Source of the DNA: Prorocentrum cordatum
Lineage: Eukaryota; Sar; Dinophyceae; Prorocentrales; Prorocentraceae
Direction of reading: 5' to 3'
Assembly (NCBI GenBank): GCA_963575745.1
Contig: CAUYUJ010011559.1
Location: forward strand, 1 to 62,500
Length of the DNA stretch: 62,500 nt
The position numbers were made by a program, and so were the translations under genes. Below the pieces are notes generated by a model, which did not search any database, was not told the DNA's origin, and saw only the letters and a program-made list of their open reading frames with translations. This document shows, one piece after another, positions 39,065-50,939 of the stretch (position 1 is the first letter of the stretch; each line of letters opens with the position of its first letter).

Positions 39065-40162
39065 GAAAAGAGGGGGGTGTCCAGGAGGGGGGGGTGTCAA
39101 TCATGACCGTCGGCACGTGCGCGGCCCAGCGGGGGGGCCAGCGGCGTAAGGAAACAAGAAGAGAGGCGCCGTGACATCCGGGGAACTATCATGGCCCACG
39201 CCATGGTTACCCCCCCCCCCCACAGTCGTCCCCCCCCTCTTTTCCGCCCCCGACACACCCGAGGCCGTGGCGTGCGCCTTCACCTTGTGGACGTCGTTGA
39301 GGTCGTCGGGCTGGAAGCTCGCCCAGGCGCGCCCCCACAGGTGCGCCCCCACAGGTCCACCCTCACAACAGATCGCACCGACACGCGAAGCCGTTCAGTA
39401 AACGCATGCATGGAAGGAATCGAACAGGGCAAGGCGGTTCAGTAAACGCCACGGGCGGTATAGAAAGAAAAACGCCGATGATCGGGTCTGGCTGGCTTGC
39501 CCTCCCCAGATTGAAGGCGCAGCCGTCTTTTCTACTGTAGCGGCGCCTGGCGGGAGGATGTAGCGGAGATGGGGGGCCTGGGGTCCTGTCCCGTCACCAA
39601 GCGATTCCTAGAGCCCACATCGGACGCGCAGCGATGTTACAGTCAACCCGTACAAGAAGGACGCACGATCAGGACGCAAGAGCCCTAGAAAACGGCACGT
39701 CGACAGGCGAGGTCGCGGCCAGAGAGCGCGTGCAAGGGTAACCTTGGAACATCGCTCATTCTTGCTATGCTTGGGTCGGGCATGTCCTCCTACAGGCGGA
39801 TCTTGCAAGACAAATGAGAGAGAGCCAAACGATGCTCAAACTTGGAGGGTGAAAGTGGGGGTCGGGCGCAGGGTCCCGGCAATGATGTTTTTTAAAGTCA
39901 TGAATGGGCGATACATCCTCGATTGCTGTGTTCGGCGGGGGAACTAATTGAAGCCCCCCGCCTGCACCCGCGCGCGAGATTTGATGGGGAAACGAAGCAA
40001 GGGGGCGGGGGGCTCGGGAAAGGCGACGAAGGCAACGTGCGCTAAGGGCGCAACAAGAACAGGCTGGAACACACGAAAGCGGTCGGGTGAGTGTCGAAAT
40101 CTGCCCAGCCAATCTGGCATGCGGAACACTGCGCCTCAGTTTTGGGGATCTTGAAGGCCAGG
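39065..40162. other. Mixed region, nothing firmly recognised
   Basis: C-run at 39211-39220. GTTCAGTAAACGC occurs at 39394 and 39429. GGTCGGGCATGTCCTCCTAC at 39774 resembles 36523. No gene, RNA or inverted-repeat element was identified. Confidence 0.4.
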
Positions 40163-40391
40163 GCAAAATGTGAATTCACATTGTGGGGAAAAGCAAAATC
40201 TGAATTCACACTTTGGGAAAAAGGAAAATGTGAATTCACATTTTGGGAAAAAGGAAAATGTGAATTCACATTTTGGACTTTTGTGTAGGATTCTTTATGA
40301 AGGGGCCAGAATGTGAATTCACATTTTGGGAAAAAGGAACACGTGAATTCACATTTTGGGAAAAAGGAAAATGTGAATTCACATTTTAGGA
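40163..40391. repeat. 30-bp satellite of GAATTC-centred palindromes
   Basis: The unit is a 20-bp perfect palindrome AAAATGTGAATTCACATTTT plus linker GGGAAAAAGG. GAATTC starts at 40172, 40202, 40232, 40262, then 40315, 40345 and 40375: two runs at exact 30-bp spacing, separated by a 53-bp step. Some units have single-arm changes. Confidence 0.97.
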
Positions 40392-41070
40392 GAATCGCGG
40401 GGCCCATTCCAAATCTGTCTTGGGGGTCGAGAAGTCATCGTTTGGGAACATACGCGATCATCAACCGCACAATCAAGACACACTTGCACTCCACTTCGCC
40501 GACCCACGCGCAATATGCAAGAACGCCCGCACGCATGAACGATAATGGATGGACGGCGCGTGTGCCCGCGCGGGCAACGCGCGGGCACGAATGACTGGCC
40601 ACCAATGACCGCCAGCATTGGATGCCAATCGTACCCGATCACATACATGAGCGATACATTGAGCATACATGGGCCATTCAGCCCCCATTGAAGACCCCCT
40701 GTTGCAGACCCCCTCTTTCACCCTCCAACAAACACGACCAACGACAGCGAAAACATCGTCCCCGGGCTAACTTTTCACTATTCTCGAGTCTTCCTCCTGT
40801 TGAGGGGCATGCCCGACAATGACTCTTGCTGTGCGGGCTGGCCGTCGTGAGTGTGGGTCGCCCCTTGGCGGTGGCGTCGCGCCCGGCGCGCCCCCCCGCC
40901 AGGGCGGGCGGAGGGAGGGCAGCAGGACCCCAATCTCGCAGCGGGGGGGCGCCGGCGCCGCCCGCAGGTCTGCCGGCGAGCGGCGCGCCGCGGAGCCACG
41001 ATCCCCCAGACGATCTGGACCCCCTGCCGCGGCCAGAGGACGACGACGAGTGGGACGAGGACGACAGGCG
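40392..41070. other. Mixed to GC-rich region, nothing recognised
   Basis: A small hairpin GTGCCCGCGCGGGCA with CGCGCGGGCAC at 40560-40587. GC-rich from 40850. No gene recognised. Confidence 0.45.
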
Positions 41071-41544
41071 ACGACGACGACGACGACGACGACCCGGGGT
41101 AATTGCTCGGGGATCGACAGAGGCGGCGGCGGGCCCCAGGAGGGAGCGAGAGGCGGCAGGCCTTTTCATCTCGCAGAAGGCGCCGGGGCTTCTCAGGAGC
41201 CCTCGCGCCATCTGAGCAGCCGCCTGTCTTCGGGAAAGTCTCTGACGACTTCTCAGAAGGCCCGAGGCCTCCCGAGCCTTCTGAGAAGGTCCGCCCCTTT
41301 CTCATTTCCCCCCAGGCTCGCCGCCTGCACAGGGGCCCCGACACCCAAGCGCAACCAGGGGGACGACGACGACGAAAGGGGGCCGACGGCGACGGCGAAG
41401 ACCAAACAAAGGGGCACGAGCAAGAGGCGCCCTGGCCCCGTTCCCTTGGGAAGCGCGTGCGGCGGCCACCGAAGAGCGCAGGGTCGAACTTGAGTCGTCA
41501 AAATCACTAAGAGGAAAATAAAACAGCAAAACCATGAGCTGTCA
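41071..41544. repeat. CGA microsatellite and CTTCTCAGAAGG-rich stretch
   Basis: (CGA)n at about 41068-41092. GCAGAAGGCGCCGGGGCTTC, CTTCTCAGAAGGCCCGAGGC and CCTTCTGAGAAGG words (41174-41290) recall the palindromic elements at 21166 and 22310. Confidence 0.65.
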
Positions 41545-41625
41545 GCGGCCCGCTGGCGCCAGAAGCGGTGCCAATGGGGCCCCAACGCCGATCCAAGAGA
41601 TCCGCGCGGACCGTCGAAAGTGTAT
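41545..41625. mobile_element. Foldback element with central hairpin, half copy
   Basis: AACGCCGATCCAAGAGATCC, GCGCGGACCGTCGAAAGT matches the right arm of 12708-12850 and 32417-32557. The left arm is absent. Confidence 0.7.
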
Positions 41626-41750
41626 GCCTTTGCCATGCTTTGTTCTCCGAAGTATAAAAACCCACCCGTGCTGAAGCGTGCGAACGTCTGCGTCGGCGGA
41701 TGCTCTCGCCCGGGCGCTAATGCGCGCGCACTTGAATGGAGGGAGTGGTC
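41626..41750. other. Short spacer, nothing recognised
   Basis: Balanced sequence leading into the GGA tract. Confidence 0.4.
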
Positions 41751-42989
41751 GGAGTGGCGGGCGGAGGGGGGGGGGGCAGGAGGTCCAGGGGGGAGGAGGG
41801 GGGAGGATAACGGAGGTCGGAGGAGGGGGGAGGAGGAGGAGGAGGAGGTCGAGGAGGAGGGGAGGAGGAGGAGGAGGAGGTGGAGGGAGGAGAGGAGAAA
41901 GAGAGGAGGAGGAGGAGGAGGAGCAGGAGGAGGAAAGGGAGAGGACGAGAGGAGGAGGGAGGAGGGGAGGAGGAGGAGGAGGAGGAGAAGGAGGATGAGG
42001 AGGAGAGGAGGAGGAGGAGGAGGGGGCGGAGCGGGAGGAGGAGGAGGAGCAGAAGGAGGAGAAAGAGGAGGAAGGAGGAGAAGAAGGAGGAGGAGACGAA
42101 GGAGGAGGGGAGGAGGAGGAGGAGGAGGTGGAGGTCGAGGAGGAGGAGGAGAAGGAGGAGGGGGGGGAGGAGTAAGATGGAAGATGCAGGAGGTGGGGGG
42201 AGAAGGAGGAAGAGGAGGAGGAGGAGGAGGAGGAGGAGGAGGAGGGAGGAGGAGGAGGGAGGAGGAGGAGGAGGGGGGGAAGGAGGCGGAGAAGGAGGAG
42301 GAGGAGGAGGAGGAGGAGGAGGAGGAGGAGGAGGAGGGGGAGGAGCAGACGGAGGGGAGGAGGAGGAGGAGGAGGGAGGAGGAGGAAGAGGAGGGGACGG
42401 GGAGGAGGATAGGGGGAGGAGGAGGAGGATGAGGAGGAGGAATAGGAGGAGGAGGAGGAGGAGGAGATGGAGGAGGAGGAGAAAGGAGGAGGAGGAGGAG
42501 GGAAAAGGGGGAGGAGGAGGAGGAAGAGGAGGAGGAGGAGGACGAGGAGGATGAGGAGGGGGACTGGGAGGAGGATGGAAGGGGGAGGCAGGGGAAGCAG
42601 GAAGGGGGGGGGGCGGGGAGGAGGGAAGCTGAGGGGGACGACCAGGGGAACAGAAGGGGAAGCCCTCATTCGGCCCCGCTGGCCTCTGTACTCCCAACGC
42701 TGCTCCGCGTGGATGCAGAGCGCGAACGGCCGCCCCGGGGCTGGGAGTCCGATCGCCCCCGGGTGCCGCGGCCACGGGGCTGTCACTGTGTGGGGGGCAG
42801 GTGCTGGCGCGCTCCGGGGCGAGGAGATCGGGAGGGGAAGGATCGAGAGGCGGACAGGGGGGAGGAGGAGGAGGAGGAGGAGGAGGAGGAGGAGGAGGAG
42901 GAGGAGGAGGGAGGAGGAGGAGGAGGAGGAAGAGGAGGAAAAGGAGGAAGAGGAGGAAGAAAGGGAGGAGGAGGACGAGGAGAGGGAGG

Positions 42990-43024
<35 letters not shown>

Positions 43025-43124
43025 AAACAGGAAGAGAGGCCTGATGGCAGGAAAGGATGGAGGTTGGACGAATGGGAGGGAAAGGGGAAGGGGCATGAGA
43101 CAGAGGAGAGTGCAGGAAGGGCTC
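41751..43124. repeat. GGA microsatellite, the longest in the window
   Basis: GGAGGA purine tract from about 41755 to 42620 and again 42855-43025, with a ~230-bp GC-rich non-repetitive interruption (42620-42855). A GGAGCA variant run is near 42990-43020. Long Glu/Arg/Gly-rich and Pro/Ser/Leu-rich frames are artefacts. Confidence 0.97.
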
Positions 43125-43299
43125 TCCACATACATACGTGCACACACATGCATGCCTACATACATACATGCACACTATCGTCTATACATCGTCTATACAA
43201 CGTCTATATACATCCATATATGCATACATACATACATACATACATACATACATACATACAGACAGACAGACAGACAGACAGACAGCCACACAGACAGGC

Positions 43300-43344
<45 letters not shown>

Positions 43345-43800
43345 TGCATACATACACACATACATACATGTATACAATCATACATGTATACATACATACA
43401 TACATATATACATACATACATACATGCATACATATATACATACATACATGCATGCATGCATACATCCATACATCCATACATGCATACATGCATACATGCA
43501 TACATGCATACATGCATATATGTATACATGCATACATGCATGCATGCATGCATGCATGCATGCATGTATGCATACACATATACATACATACATACATACA
43601 TACATACATACATACATACATACATACAGACATGCATACATACATACATATCCATACGTACACCCGTATATCCATCCACAAATACAAACACCTATACATA
43701 CACGGCGTATAATACACACATGCACCTACTGACATACATGCATCTACATACATATATATATATGTATATATATATACATACATATATATATATACACACA
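43125..43800. repeat. CATA and CAGA tetranucleotide microsatellite
   Basis: ACATACATAC tracts with a (CAGA)n block at 43258-43342 and GCATGCATG stretches near 43448-43570. Ends in a TA-rich stretch at 43750-43795. Confidence 0.97.
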
Positions 43801-46800
43801 CCGGGCCGCAAGGCGCAAAATGGAGATTTTTCCAGGTCCTTATCTGTCCGCTGTTCTATGTCCCCTGGACCTTGGTATAATAGTATTATAAGGGCAAAAG
43901 CACCAACATCTCCCATTTCCTGGGCGGTCCCGCGCAGTCTTGGGCTGGCCCGCATGACTTTTCCAGAAGGCAAGAGGCCCCAACACGTACCAAAAAGGCC
44001 ACAGAAAACGCCAAAGAGGGCCCAAGAGGCCGCCACGACAACGCCCAAAACCGCTCCACGACGCCCATGATGGCCTCAAGACGGCCCAAGAGGCCCCGAA
44101 GAAACCCTAAGAGCGCTCCAAGACCCCAAGGGGGGCCCAACGAGGCAAACGTAATCTATGTTCCTTGTGTGTGTGTGTGTGTGTGTGTTTCAAATATGGT
44201 CGCGTTCTCGCGTTTCCAGGCTTCTGACGCTCTAAGATGGCCCCAGAGGCCCAGAATAGCGCCACAAGACGGCCCAAGAGGCCCCCCCAAAAGGCCCCCA
44301 AACTGTCCAAGAGGGCCCCACAACTGGCTGAACAGGGACCCGAAAGCGCCCAATGGGGCCCCAAGACGGCCCCAAGAGGGGCCCAAAAGTCAAGCCTTCC
44401 GCCCCGAAGGCCCCCAGAAGGCCCCAAGAGAACCCCAAGAGAGCCGAAGAGGCCACGTAGAGGCCCCACGAGGACCCCTAGAGGCCCCTCGAAAAGATCC
44501 CAAATGGCGCCCAAGCTGCCCCCAACTGGCTTCAAAACTGCCCCCAAGAGGCCCCCGAGAGGCCCCCCACGAGATCCAAATGAGCATCCATGAGGCCTCC
44601 AACCCACAACCAAGGCACGGTGGCGGGATGCGCCGAAGACCACTATATCCGCCGCCCCCTGCTTGCAGGGGTGCACGGCGTGCTGGACGTTTCAGGTTTT
44701 GGTTTTGGTTCTTTTTCCAAAAGAACTCCCCAGTGGGCTCCGGCCCGTCCCGCCACCGTGCCCAAAAACGGCCGTTTCGCTCGGGACATCCTCAACAAAT
44801 CGCGAAGATGGCCCAAGATGGCCTCCAAGTCCGCCCGAGATGGTCCAAGACGGCCTCCAGGACGGCCCAAGAGAGTCCAAGACGGCCCAAGACGGCCCAA
44901 GAGGCCCCCCAGAGGCCTCCCAGACGGCCCAAGAGGCCTCCAAGAGGTCCTCCAGGAGAGTCCGAAGAGGCCAAAATCATTGATTTTCCCTTGGTTTTTG
45001 AAGGATTTTGGCATTTGCGCCTTTTCGGCTCTCCGACGGCTCAAGACGGCCCAAGAAGCCCCCAAGATCGCCCAAGAGGCCCCCAAGAGAGCCCCCTGAT
45101 GGCCCAAGTGGCCTCCAAGATGGCCCCTAGAGGGCCCCAAGAGGGCCCAAGAGGCCTCCAACACGCCCAAGATGGCCTCCAAGACGCCCAAGATGGCCTC
45201 CAAGACGGCCCTGGAGCGCCCCAAGAGGGTCCCCCGTTGGCCCAGAAAGGCCCCCAAAACGGCTCCCGACGGCGTCAGACGTGCCAGGAACCCACCAAGA
45301 TGGCCGAAGTTCGCTCGAAGCTGGCCCAAAAGGGCCCAAGAGGCCCCCAAGAGGGCCTCCAGGAAGGCCAAAAGATGCCAAAATCACTGATTTTCCAAAG
45401 GTTTTTGATGGATTTGGGCATTTCCCTTTTTTCGGCCTTCCGACGGCCCGACACGGCCCAAGAGCCCCCAAAGATCGCCGAAAGATCGCCCAAGAGGCCT
45501 CCAAGACGGCGACGATGACCATCAAGACGCTCACGTGTTCCCCGAAGGCTTTCCAAACCGATTCGGGGAACACATGGTCCGATGGCTTGGCAGGTCTGGC
45601 CTCAACGTTCGGCCACATAGGCGCTTCCACAAAGGCAGGGGGCGGCGGTGATTCGCCGTAGGCGTCTTCGATCCGACGCCCCCTGTCAATTCATCGCAGG
45701 GGTGTTTGGTTCTTTTTCCAAAAGAACTCCCCCTGGACCTTCGGCGCGTCCCGCTGGGGTTCCGGGAGGCTCTTCCAGCCTCTTCCGGAGGTGGTTCCCG
45801 TGGGCTTCCCTGCCCCAGATGGCTCCAAGATGGCCTCCAAAACGGCTAAGGTGGACCCAAGATGCCTCCAAGACGGCCCAAGATGCACCCAAGACGGCCT
45901 ACGATGGCCTCAAGCTGGCCCAAGACGGCCCAAAAGGCCCCCAAGAGGCCTCCAAGACGGCCCAAGAGGCCTCCAAGAGGTCCTCCAGGAAGGCCCCAAG
46001 AGGCCAAAATCATTAATATTCCTAAGGTTTTTCTAAGATTTGGCCATTTCCGCCTTTCAGGCTTTCCGACGGCCCAAGACTGCCCAAGAGGCCCCCAAGA
46101 TCGCCCCAACATCGCCCAACAGGCCTCCAAGACGGCCCCATGACGGCCCTAGAGGCCCCCAAGAGGGCCCCAAGACGATCCAAGAGGGCTCCAAGACGGC
46201 CACGATGGGCTCCAAGACGTCCAAGATGGCCCAATACGGCCTCCAAGATGCCTCCAAGACGGCCAAGATGGCCTCCAAGACGGCTAAGATGGCCCCCAAA
46301 TGCCTCCAAGACGGCCCAAGATGCTCCCCCTCCAACTCTTCTTGCTCCCCCACGCGTTCCACGAAGCCTTTCCAAACCGACTCGGGACACACATGGTCAG
46401 ATATCTAAGCCAAGCTCTAGCCCAACTGTCGGCTCTATCCTCTCACACGTGCTCCCCGAAGGCTCTCAAAACCAACTCGGGGAAAACATGGTCCGATAGC
46501 TTCGCTGAGCTCTGGCCCAGCTGTCGGCCACAGAGGCGCTTCCACAGGAGCAGGGGGCGGCGGTGATTCGCCGTAGGCGTCTTCGATCCGCCGCCCCCTG
46601 TTGATCTATCACAGGGGTGCCTGGCGTGCTACACGATTTCGGTTTTGGTTTGGGTCCTGTTCCAAAAGAAGTCCCCCCGGGGCTCCCGCGCGTCCCGCAG
46701 GGGTCCCGGGAGGGTTGCCCAGAGGTGGTTGCAGAGGTTGTTTCTCTCCACACGGCTCCAAGACGGCCCAAGATGGCCTCCAAGATGCTTCCAAGACGGC

Positions 46801-49384
46801 CAAGATGGCCTCCAAGACGGCTAGGATGGCCCCGAGATGCCTCCAAGGCGGCCCAAGATGCACCCAAGACTGCCTAAGATAGCCTCAAGATGGCCCAAGA
46901 ATGCCCAAGAGCCCCTTAAGAGGTCTCCAAGGCAGCCCAAGAGGCCTCCAAGAGATCCTCCAGGAAGGACCGAAGAGGCCAAAATCATGCATATCATACG
47001 TTTTTGAAGCATTTTTCGGCCTTCCGACGGCCCAAGAGGCCCCAAAGATCGCCCCAAGATCGCCCAAGAGGTCTCCAAGATGGCCCCATGACGGCCCAAG
47101 AGGGCCCCAAGATACCCCAAGAGGGCCCCAAGTCGGCTCAAGAGGCCTCCAAGACGCTCAAGATGGCCTCCAAGACGGCTAAGGTGGCCCCAAGATGCCT
47201 CCAACACGGCCCAAGATGCACCCAAGACGGCCTGAGATGGCCTCCAGATGGCCGAAGACGTCCCAAGAGCCCCCCAAGAGGTTTCCAAGATGGCCCAAGA
47301 GGCCTCCAAGAGGTCCTCCAGGAGGGCACGAAGAGCCCAAAATCATTGATTGTCCTTACGTTGTTGAAGGGTTTTGGCATTTGCTTCTTTTCGGCATTCC
47401 GACGGCTCAAGACGGCCCCAGAGGCCCCCAAGATCGCCCAAGAGGCCTCCAAGATGGCCACATGACGGCACAAGAGGCCCCCAAGACGGTCCCAAGACGG
47501 CCCAAGAGGCCTCCAAGACGCTCAAAATGGCCTCCAAGACGGCAAAGATGGCCCCAAGATGCCACCAAGACGGCCCAAGATGCACCTAAGACGGCCTAAG
47601 ATGGCCTCCAGATGGCCCAAGAAGGCCCAAGAGGCCCCCAAGACGCCTCCAAAATGGTCCGAAAGCCGCCCAGGGTTTTTTCCAGGAGGGCACGAAGAGG
47701 CCAAAATCACGGATTGTCCTACGGTTTTGAAAGATGTTAGTATTTGCTTCTTCTCGGGATTCCGACGGCTCAAGACGGCGCAAGAGGCCCCCAAGATCGC
47801 CCAAGAGGGCTCCAAGAAGGCCCATGACGGCCCAAAAGGCTATCAAGACGGCCCCAAGAGGGCCCCAAAACTGCCCAAGAGGCCTCGAAGACGCCCAAGA
47901 TGGCCTCGAAGAACCCCTGATATGCCCCAAGAGGGACCAAGACGACCCAGACAGGCCCCCAAGACGGCTTCCGACGTCGTCAGACAAGCGGCCAAAGAAG
48001 CCCCCAAGAAGCCCCCAAAGGCACCCAACAACCTTCCAAGAGGCCCCAAGGAAGCTCCAGGGAGGCTCCAAGAATGCCCCAAGAGGCGCCTAAGACGCCT
48101 CCTCCTCCTTATTTTTCCGTATCATCCCCCTCCTCCGCTTCTTGCTCCCCCCTGCGTTCCCCGAAGTCTTCCAAACCGACTCGGGGAACAACTTGCCCGA
48201 TAGCTTGGCCAAGCTCTGGCCCAGCTGTCGGCCACAAAGGCGCTTCCAAGAAGGCAGGGGCCGGCGGTGATTCGCCGTCGGCGTCTTCGATCCGCCGCCC
48301 CCTGTTGATTTATCACAGGGGTGCCTGGCCTGCTGAACCCTCTCGGTTTTCGTTTTGGTTCTTTTCCAAAAGAGCTCCCCTGGGCCTCCCGCGCGTCTCG
48401 CCGGGGTCCCTGGAATGTGCTCAATCAGCAACAACATCCTCCAAGATGGCTCAGGATGGCGTCAAGATGGCCACGTTGGCCCAAGATGGCCTCCAAGATG
48501 GTCCAAGATGGCCTCCAAGACGGCCCAAGAGAGTCCAAGACGGCCCAACAGGCCCCCAAGAGGCCTCCAGGGCGGCCCAAGAGGCCTCCAAGAGGTCCTC
48601 CAGGAGGGCACGAAGGGGCCAAAATCATTGATTTTCCACATGTCTTTTTGAAGGATTTGGGCATTCGCTTCTTCTCCGCATTCCGACGGCTCAAGACGGC
48701 CCCAGAGGCCCCCAAGATCGCCCAAAGATCGCCCAAGAGGGCTCCAAGAGGGCCCCACGGCCCAAGAGGCCCCCAAGACGGCCCCAAGAGGGAACAAAGA
48801 CGACCCAAGAGGCCTCCGAGACGCCCAAGATGGCCTCAAAGACGGCGCTGGAGCACCCCAAAAGGGCCCCAAGTCGGCCCAGACAGGCCCCCCAAACGGC
48901 TTCCGACGGCGTCAGACAGGCCAGGAGCCCACCAAGATGACCGAAGTTGGCTCGAAGCTGGCCGAAGACGGCCAAAGAGGCCGCCAAGAGAGCCTCCAGG
49001 AAGGCCAGAAAAAAAGCCAACAACACTGATGTTCCATAGGTGTTTGAAGGATGTTGACATGTGCTTCTTTTCGGCCTTCCGACGGCCCGATACGGCCTAA
49101 GAGCCCCCAAAGATCGCCCAAGATGCCTCCAAGATGGCCCCAGAACGGCCAAAGAGGCCCCCAAGACGGCCCCATGAGGCCCCAAAGACGGCCCAGGAAG
49201 TTTTTAAGACGCCCAAGATGGCCTCCAAGACGGCCCTGGAGCATTCCAAGAGGGCCCCAAGTCGGCTCCCCCAAACGGCTTCCGACGGCGCGTCGGACGG
49301 GCCAGGGGCCCACCAAGACGGCCGAAGATGGCATTAAGATGGCCCAAGACTCATGTTTCTTCTCAGCCCTATCCTGCAATTTCT
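43801..49384. repeat. Modular higher-order repeat built on AAGACGGCCC
   Basis: The background is degenerate CCAAGACGGCC, CCAAGATGGCCTC and CCCAAGAGGCC words. Three distinct modules recur in it. Module C (CCAAAATCATTGATTTTCC, TTTTGAAGG, TTCGGC.TTCCGACGGC) starts near 44971, 45378, 46003, 46978, 47337, 47700, 48618 and 49015, and is usually preceded by GAGGTCCTCCAGGA. Module B (GCCGCCCCCTG, CAGGGGTGCCTGG, TTTTCCAAAAGA) is near 44647, 45669, 46586 and 48292. Module A (CCAAACCGACTCGGGGA, GCTGTCGGCCACA) precedes B at about 45553, 46471 and 48172, with a partial copy near 46370. B copies are about 1,020, 920 and 1,710 bp apart. A (GT)n run is at 44163-44188. Minus-strand Leu/Gly/Ser/Trp-rich frames are artefacts. 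Confidence 0.9.
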
Positions 49385-50235
49385 TTCTCGGCCTCCTCAG
49401 TTCCTTTCGCGGAGGCTCCATCTTGGAGAGCCCCTTTAAGGGGTCCCACGACAGTTTGTAATCAAGGGCTTCTAGGAGCCTTCTGGAGGCCCTCTGGAAG
49501 CTTCCTAGAGCCTTCTGGGGACTTCCTCGGGTCACCCTGTTTCCAACCGCGGTCTCCCTGATCGGCCAGGTTACCACTTTGGAATGCTTCCGATCACGCT
49601 GTGATATAGGGCCTTCATGGGGCTCTCGTCGGGGCATCTTGGGATCCAGCTGGCATCGTTTGGGGATCTCTTGGGCAACCTGGAAGCCTCTTTGATTACC
49701 AGCCTGGAACATATCCCTATCCCTATGCTGGGCATCTCCTCATCACGATGCGAATCTTAGAGATTCCCTTATTTTTTGAGGGCGCATTGCCTTTGGGCGT
49801 GTCAGTCTTAGGGATAGGGATAAGTTCGAGGCTGGTAATTTGAGCAGTTGGATTTGGGGCTATTCACGGGCATCCTGGGCGGCCTCGGACGCCCGCAAGA
49901 CCGAAGAGCAGAGCATTCCCCAAATCATGCAAAAACAATTGGGGAATTCATGCGCTGGTGCGTTTCAAAAGCCTCTCAATGATCTTCTTTAGATCGCCTT
50001 CGGGCGTCTGCAGAATCTGGGGCCTCTTCGGGCCCTCGCGGGGCCGTTCGGCCGCCCTCCTGACTGGTTTGGGCCCGTTGCCTAAGCCCCGGGCTTCCAG
50101 GAGCCCCGGAAAATCCCGAGGACCTCCTGCATGGACGTCCCCGGGGGAACGGATCCTGGCTCGTCCGTGTTCTTGTGTTTAGGGGGGGAACCGGGCTTCC
50201 CCACCCGCCTGGACTGTAAAAAATACTGACATGAA
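49385..50235. repeat. ~850-bp direct duplication, copy 1
   Basis: TTCGCGGAGGCTCCATCTTG, CTTCCTCGGGTCACCCTG, TTTGGAATGCTT, then GAAGAGCAGAGCATTCCCCA and GTGCCTAAGCC-type text recur in the same order at 50940-51765. Copy 1 carries the 143-bp element at 49696 that copy 2 lacks. Confidence 0.85.
49696..49838. mobile_element. TTACCAGCC TIR element with TTTGA target duplication
   Basis: Left end TTACCAGCCTGGAACATATC then CCTATCCCTA; right end TAGGGATAGGGATAAGTTCG then AGGCTGGTAA: inverted over about 30 bp with three mismatches. TTTGA is at 49691-49695 and at 49839-49843. Diverged relatives may be at 54410-54535 and 13440-13510. Confidence 0.85.
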
Positions 50236-50378
50236 ATTATGATCCCGGGCCCAGGGTTCACAGGCGCCCCCCCGAGATGGGCTCGGTCCCAAGGTTCCAC
50301 AAGCCCCCCCACATATGGGATGGGGGGGGCGCGACGACGACGACGAGGATGCGCCGACGGGCGACGACCACGACGACG

Positions 50379-50438
<60 letters not shown>

Positions 50439-50939
50439 ACGACGAGGACAACGACGCCGAATCACCCCATACCCACAGGGGGAGGGGGGATGGCCACAGG
50501 TACCCACCACCACGCCACGCCCACAGCGCCTCGACCACCACAAGGGGGGGTTGGCGGGGGGGGGATCCCATTGGCGAGGCCCTCGCGAGGCTCCCGGGCG
50601 TACCCATCCAGCGGGGGAGGAGGGCGATCTCGTTAGCATTGGGGGGGGTTCTTGATCATATATATATATATACATATATAAATATATATATATATATATA
50701 TATGTATACACATATAAATATCTGTACATACACAAGACTGCATGTGCGCTTCGCGCTGTGCAGCTTGGTCCTTGAAGTTCGATGTGCAAGCAGAAGGGCA
50801 GGAAGGTGAAACAGACAGTTTAGCGATAACTCCTTGTCGCCTTCTCCGACATCGTCGTTGTACTGAAGCTATGCGTTGTCTTTCGTGCATGAGTCCTCTT
50901 CCTCTTACTCCTTCTCGCCATACTTGTTACATGTTTCCC
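50236..50939. repeat. GAC and TA microsatellites with spacer
   Basis: (GAC)n at about 50325-50455, G-runs near 50320 and 50541, (TA)n at about 50659-50702. The remainder to 50939 is unremarkable. Confidence 0.93.

Noticed and set aside
40163-40391. CRISPR array or operator cluster
   Set aside because: Linkers are identical, not unique spacers. It is described as a palindromic satellite; a binding role is not shown.
41542-43149. 535-codon Ser/Pro/Leu-rich minus protein and its plus-strand Glu/Arg/Gly counterparts
   Set aside because: Direct translation of a GGA microsatellite in different frames.
43182-43801. Cys/Tyr/Met/His-rich proteins
   Set aside because: Translation of CATA/CATG tetranucleotides.
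44107-49185. Leucine-rich-repeat-like proteins on the minus strand (Leu/Gly/Trp/Ser repeats)
   Set aside because: Come from degenerate AAGACGGCC repeats; frames change between units and the conserved modules do not keep a frame.
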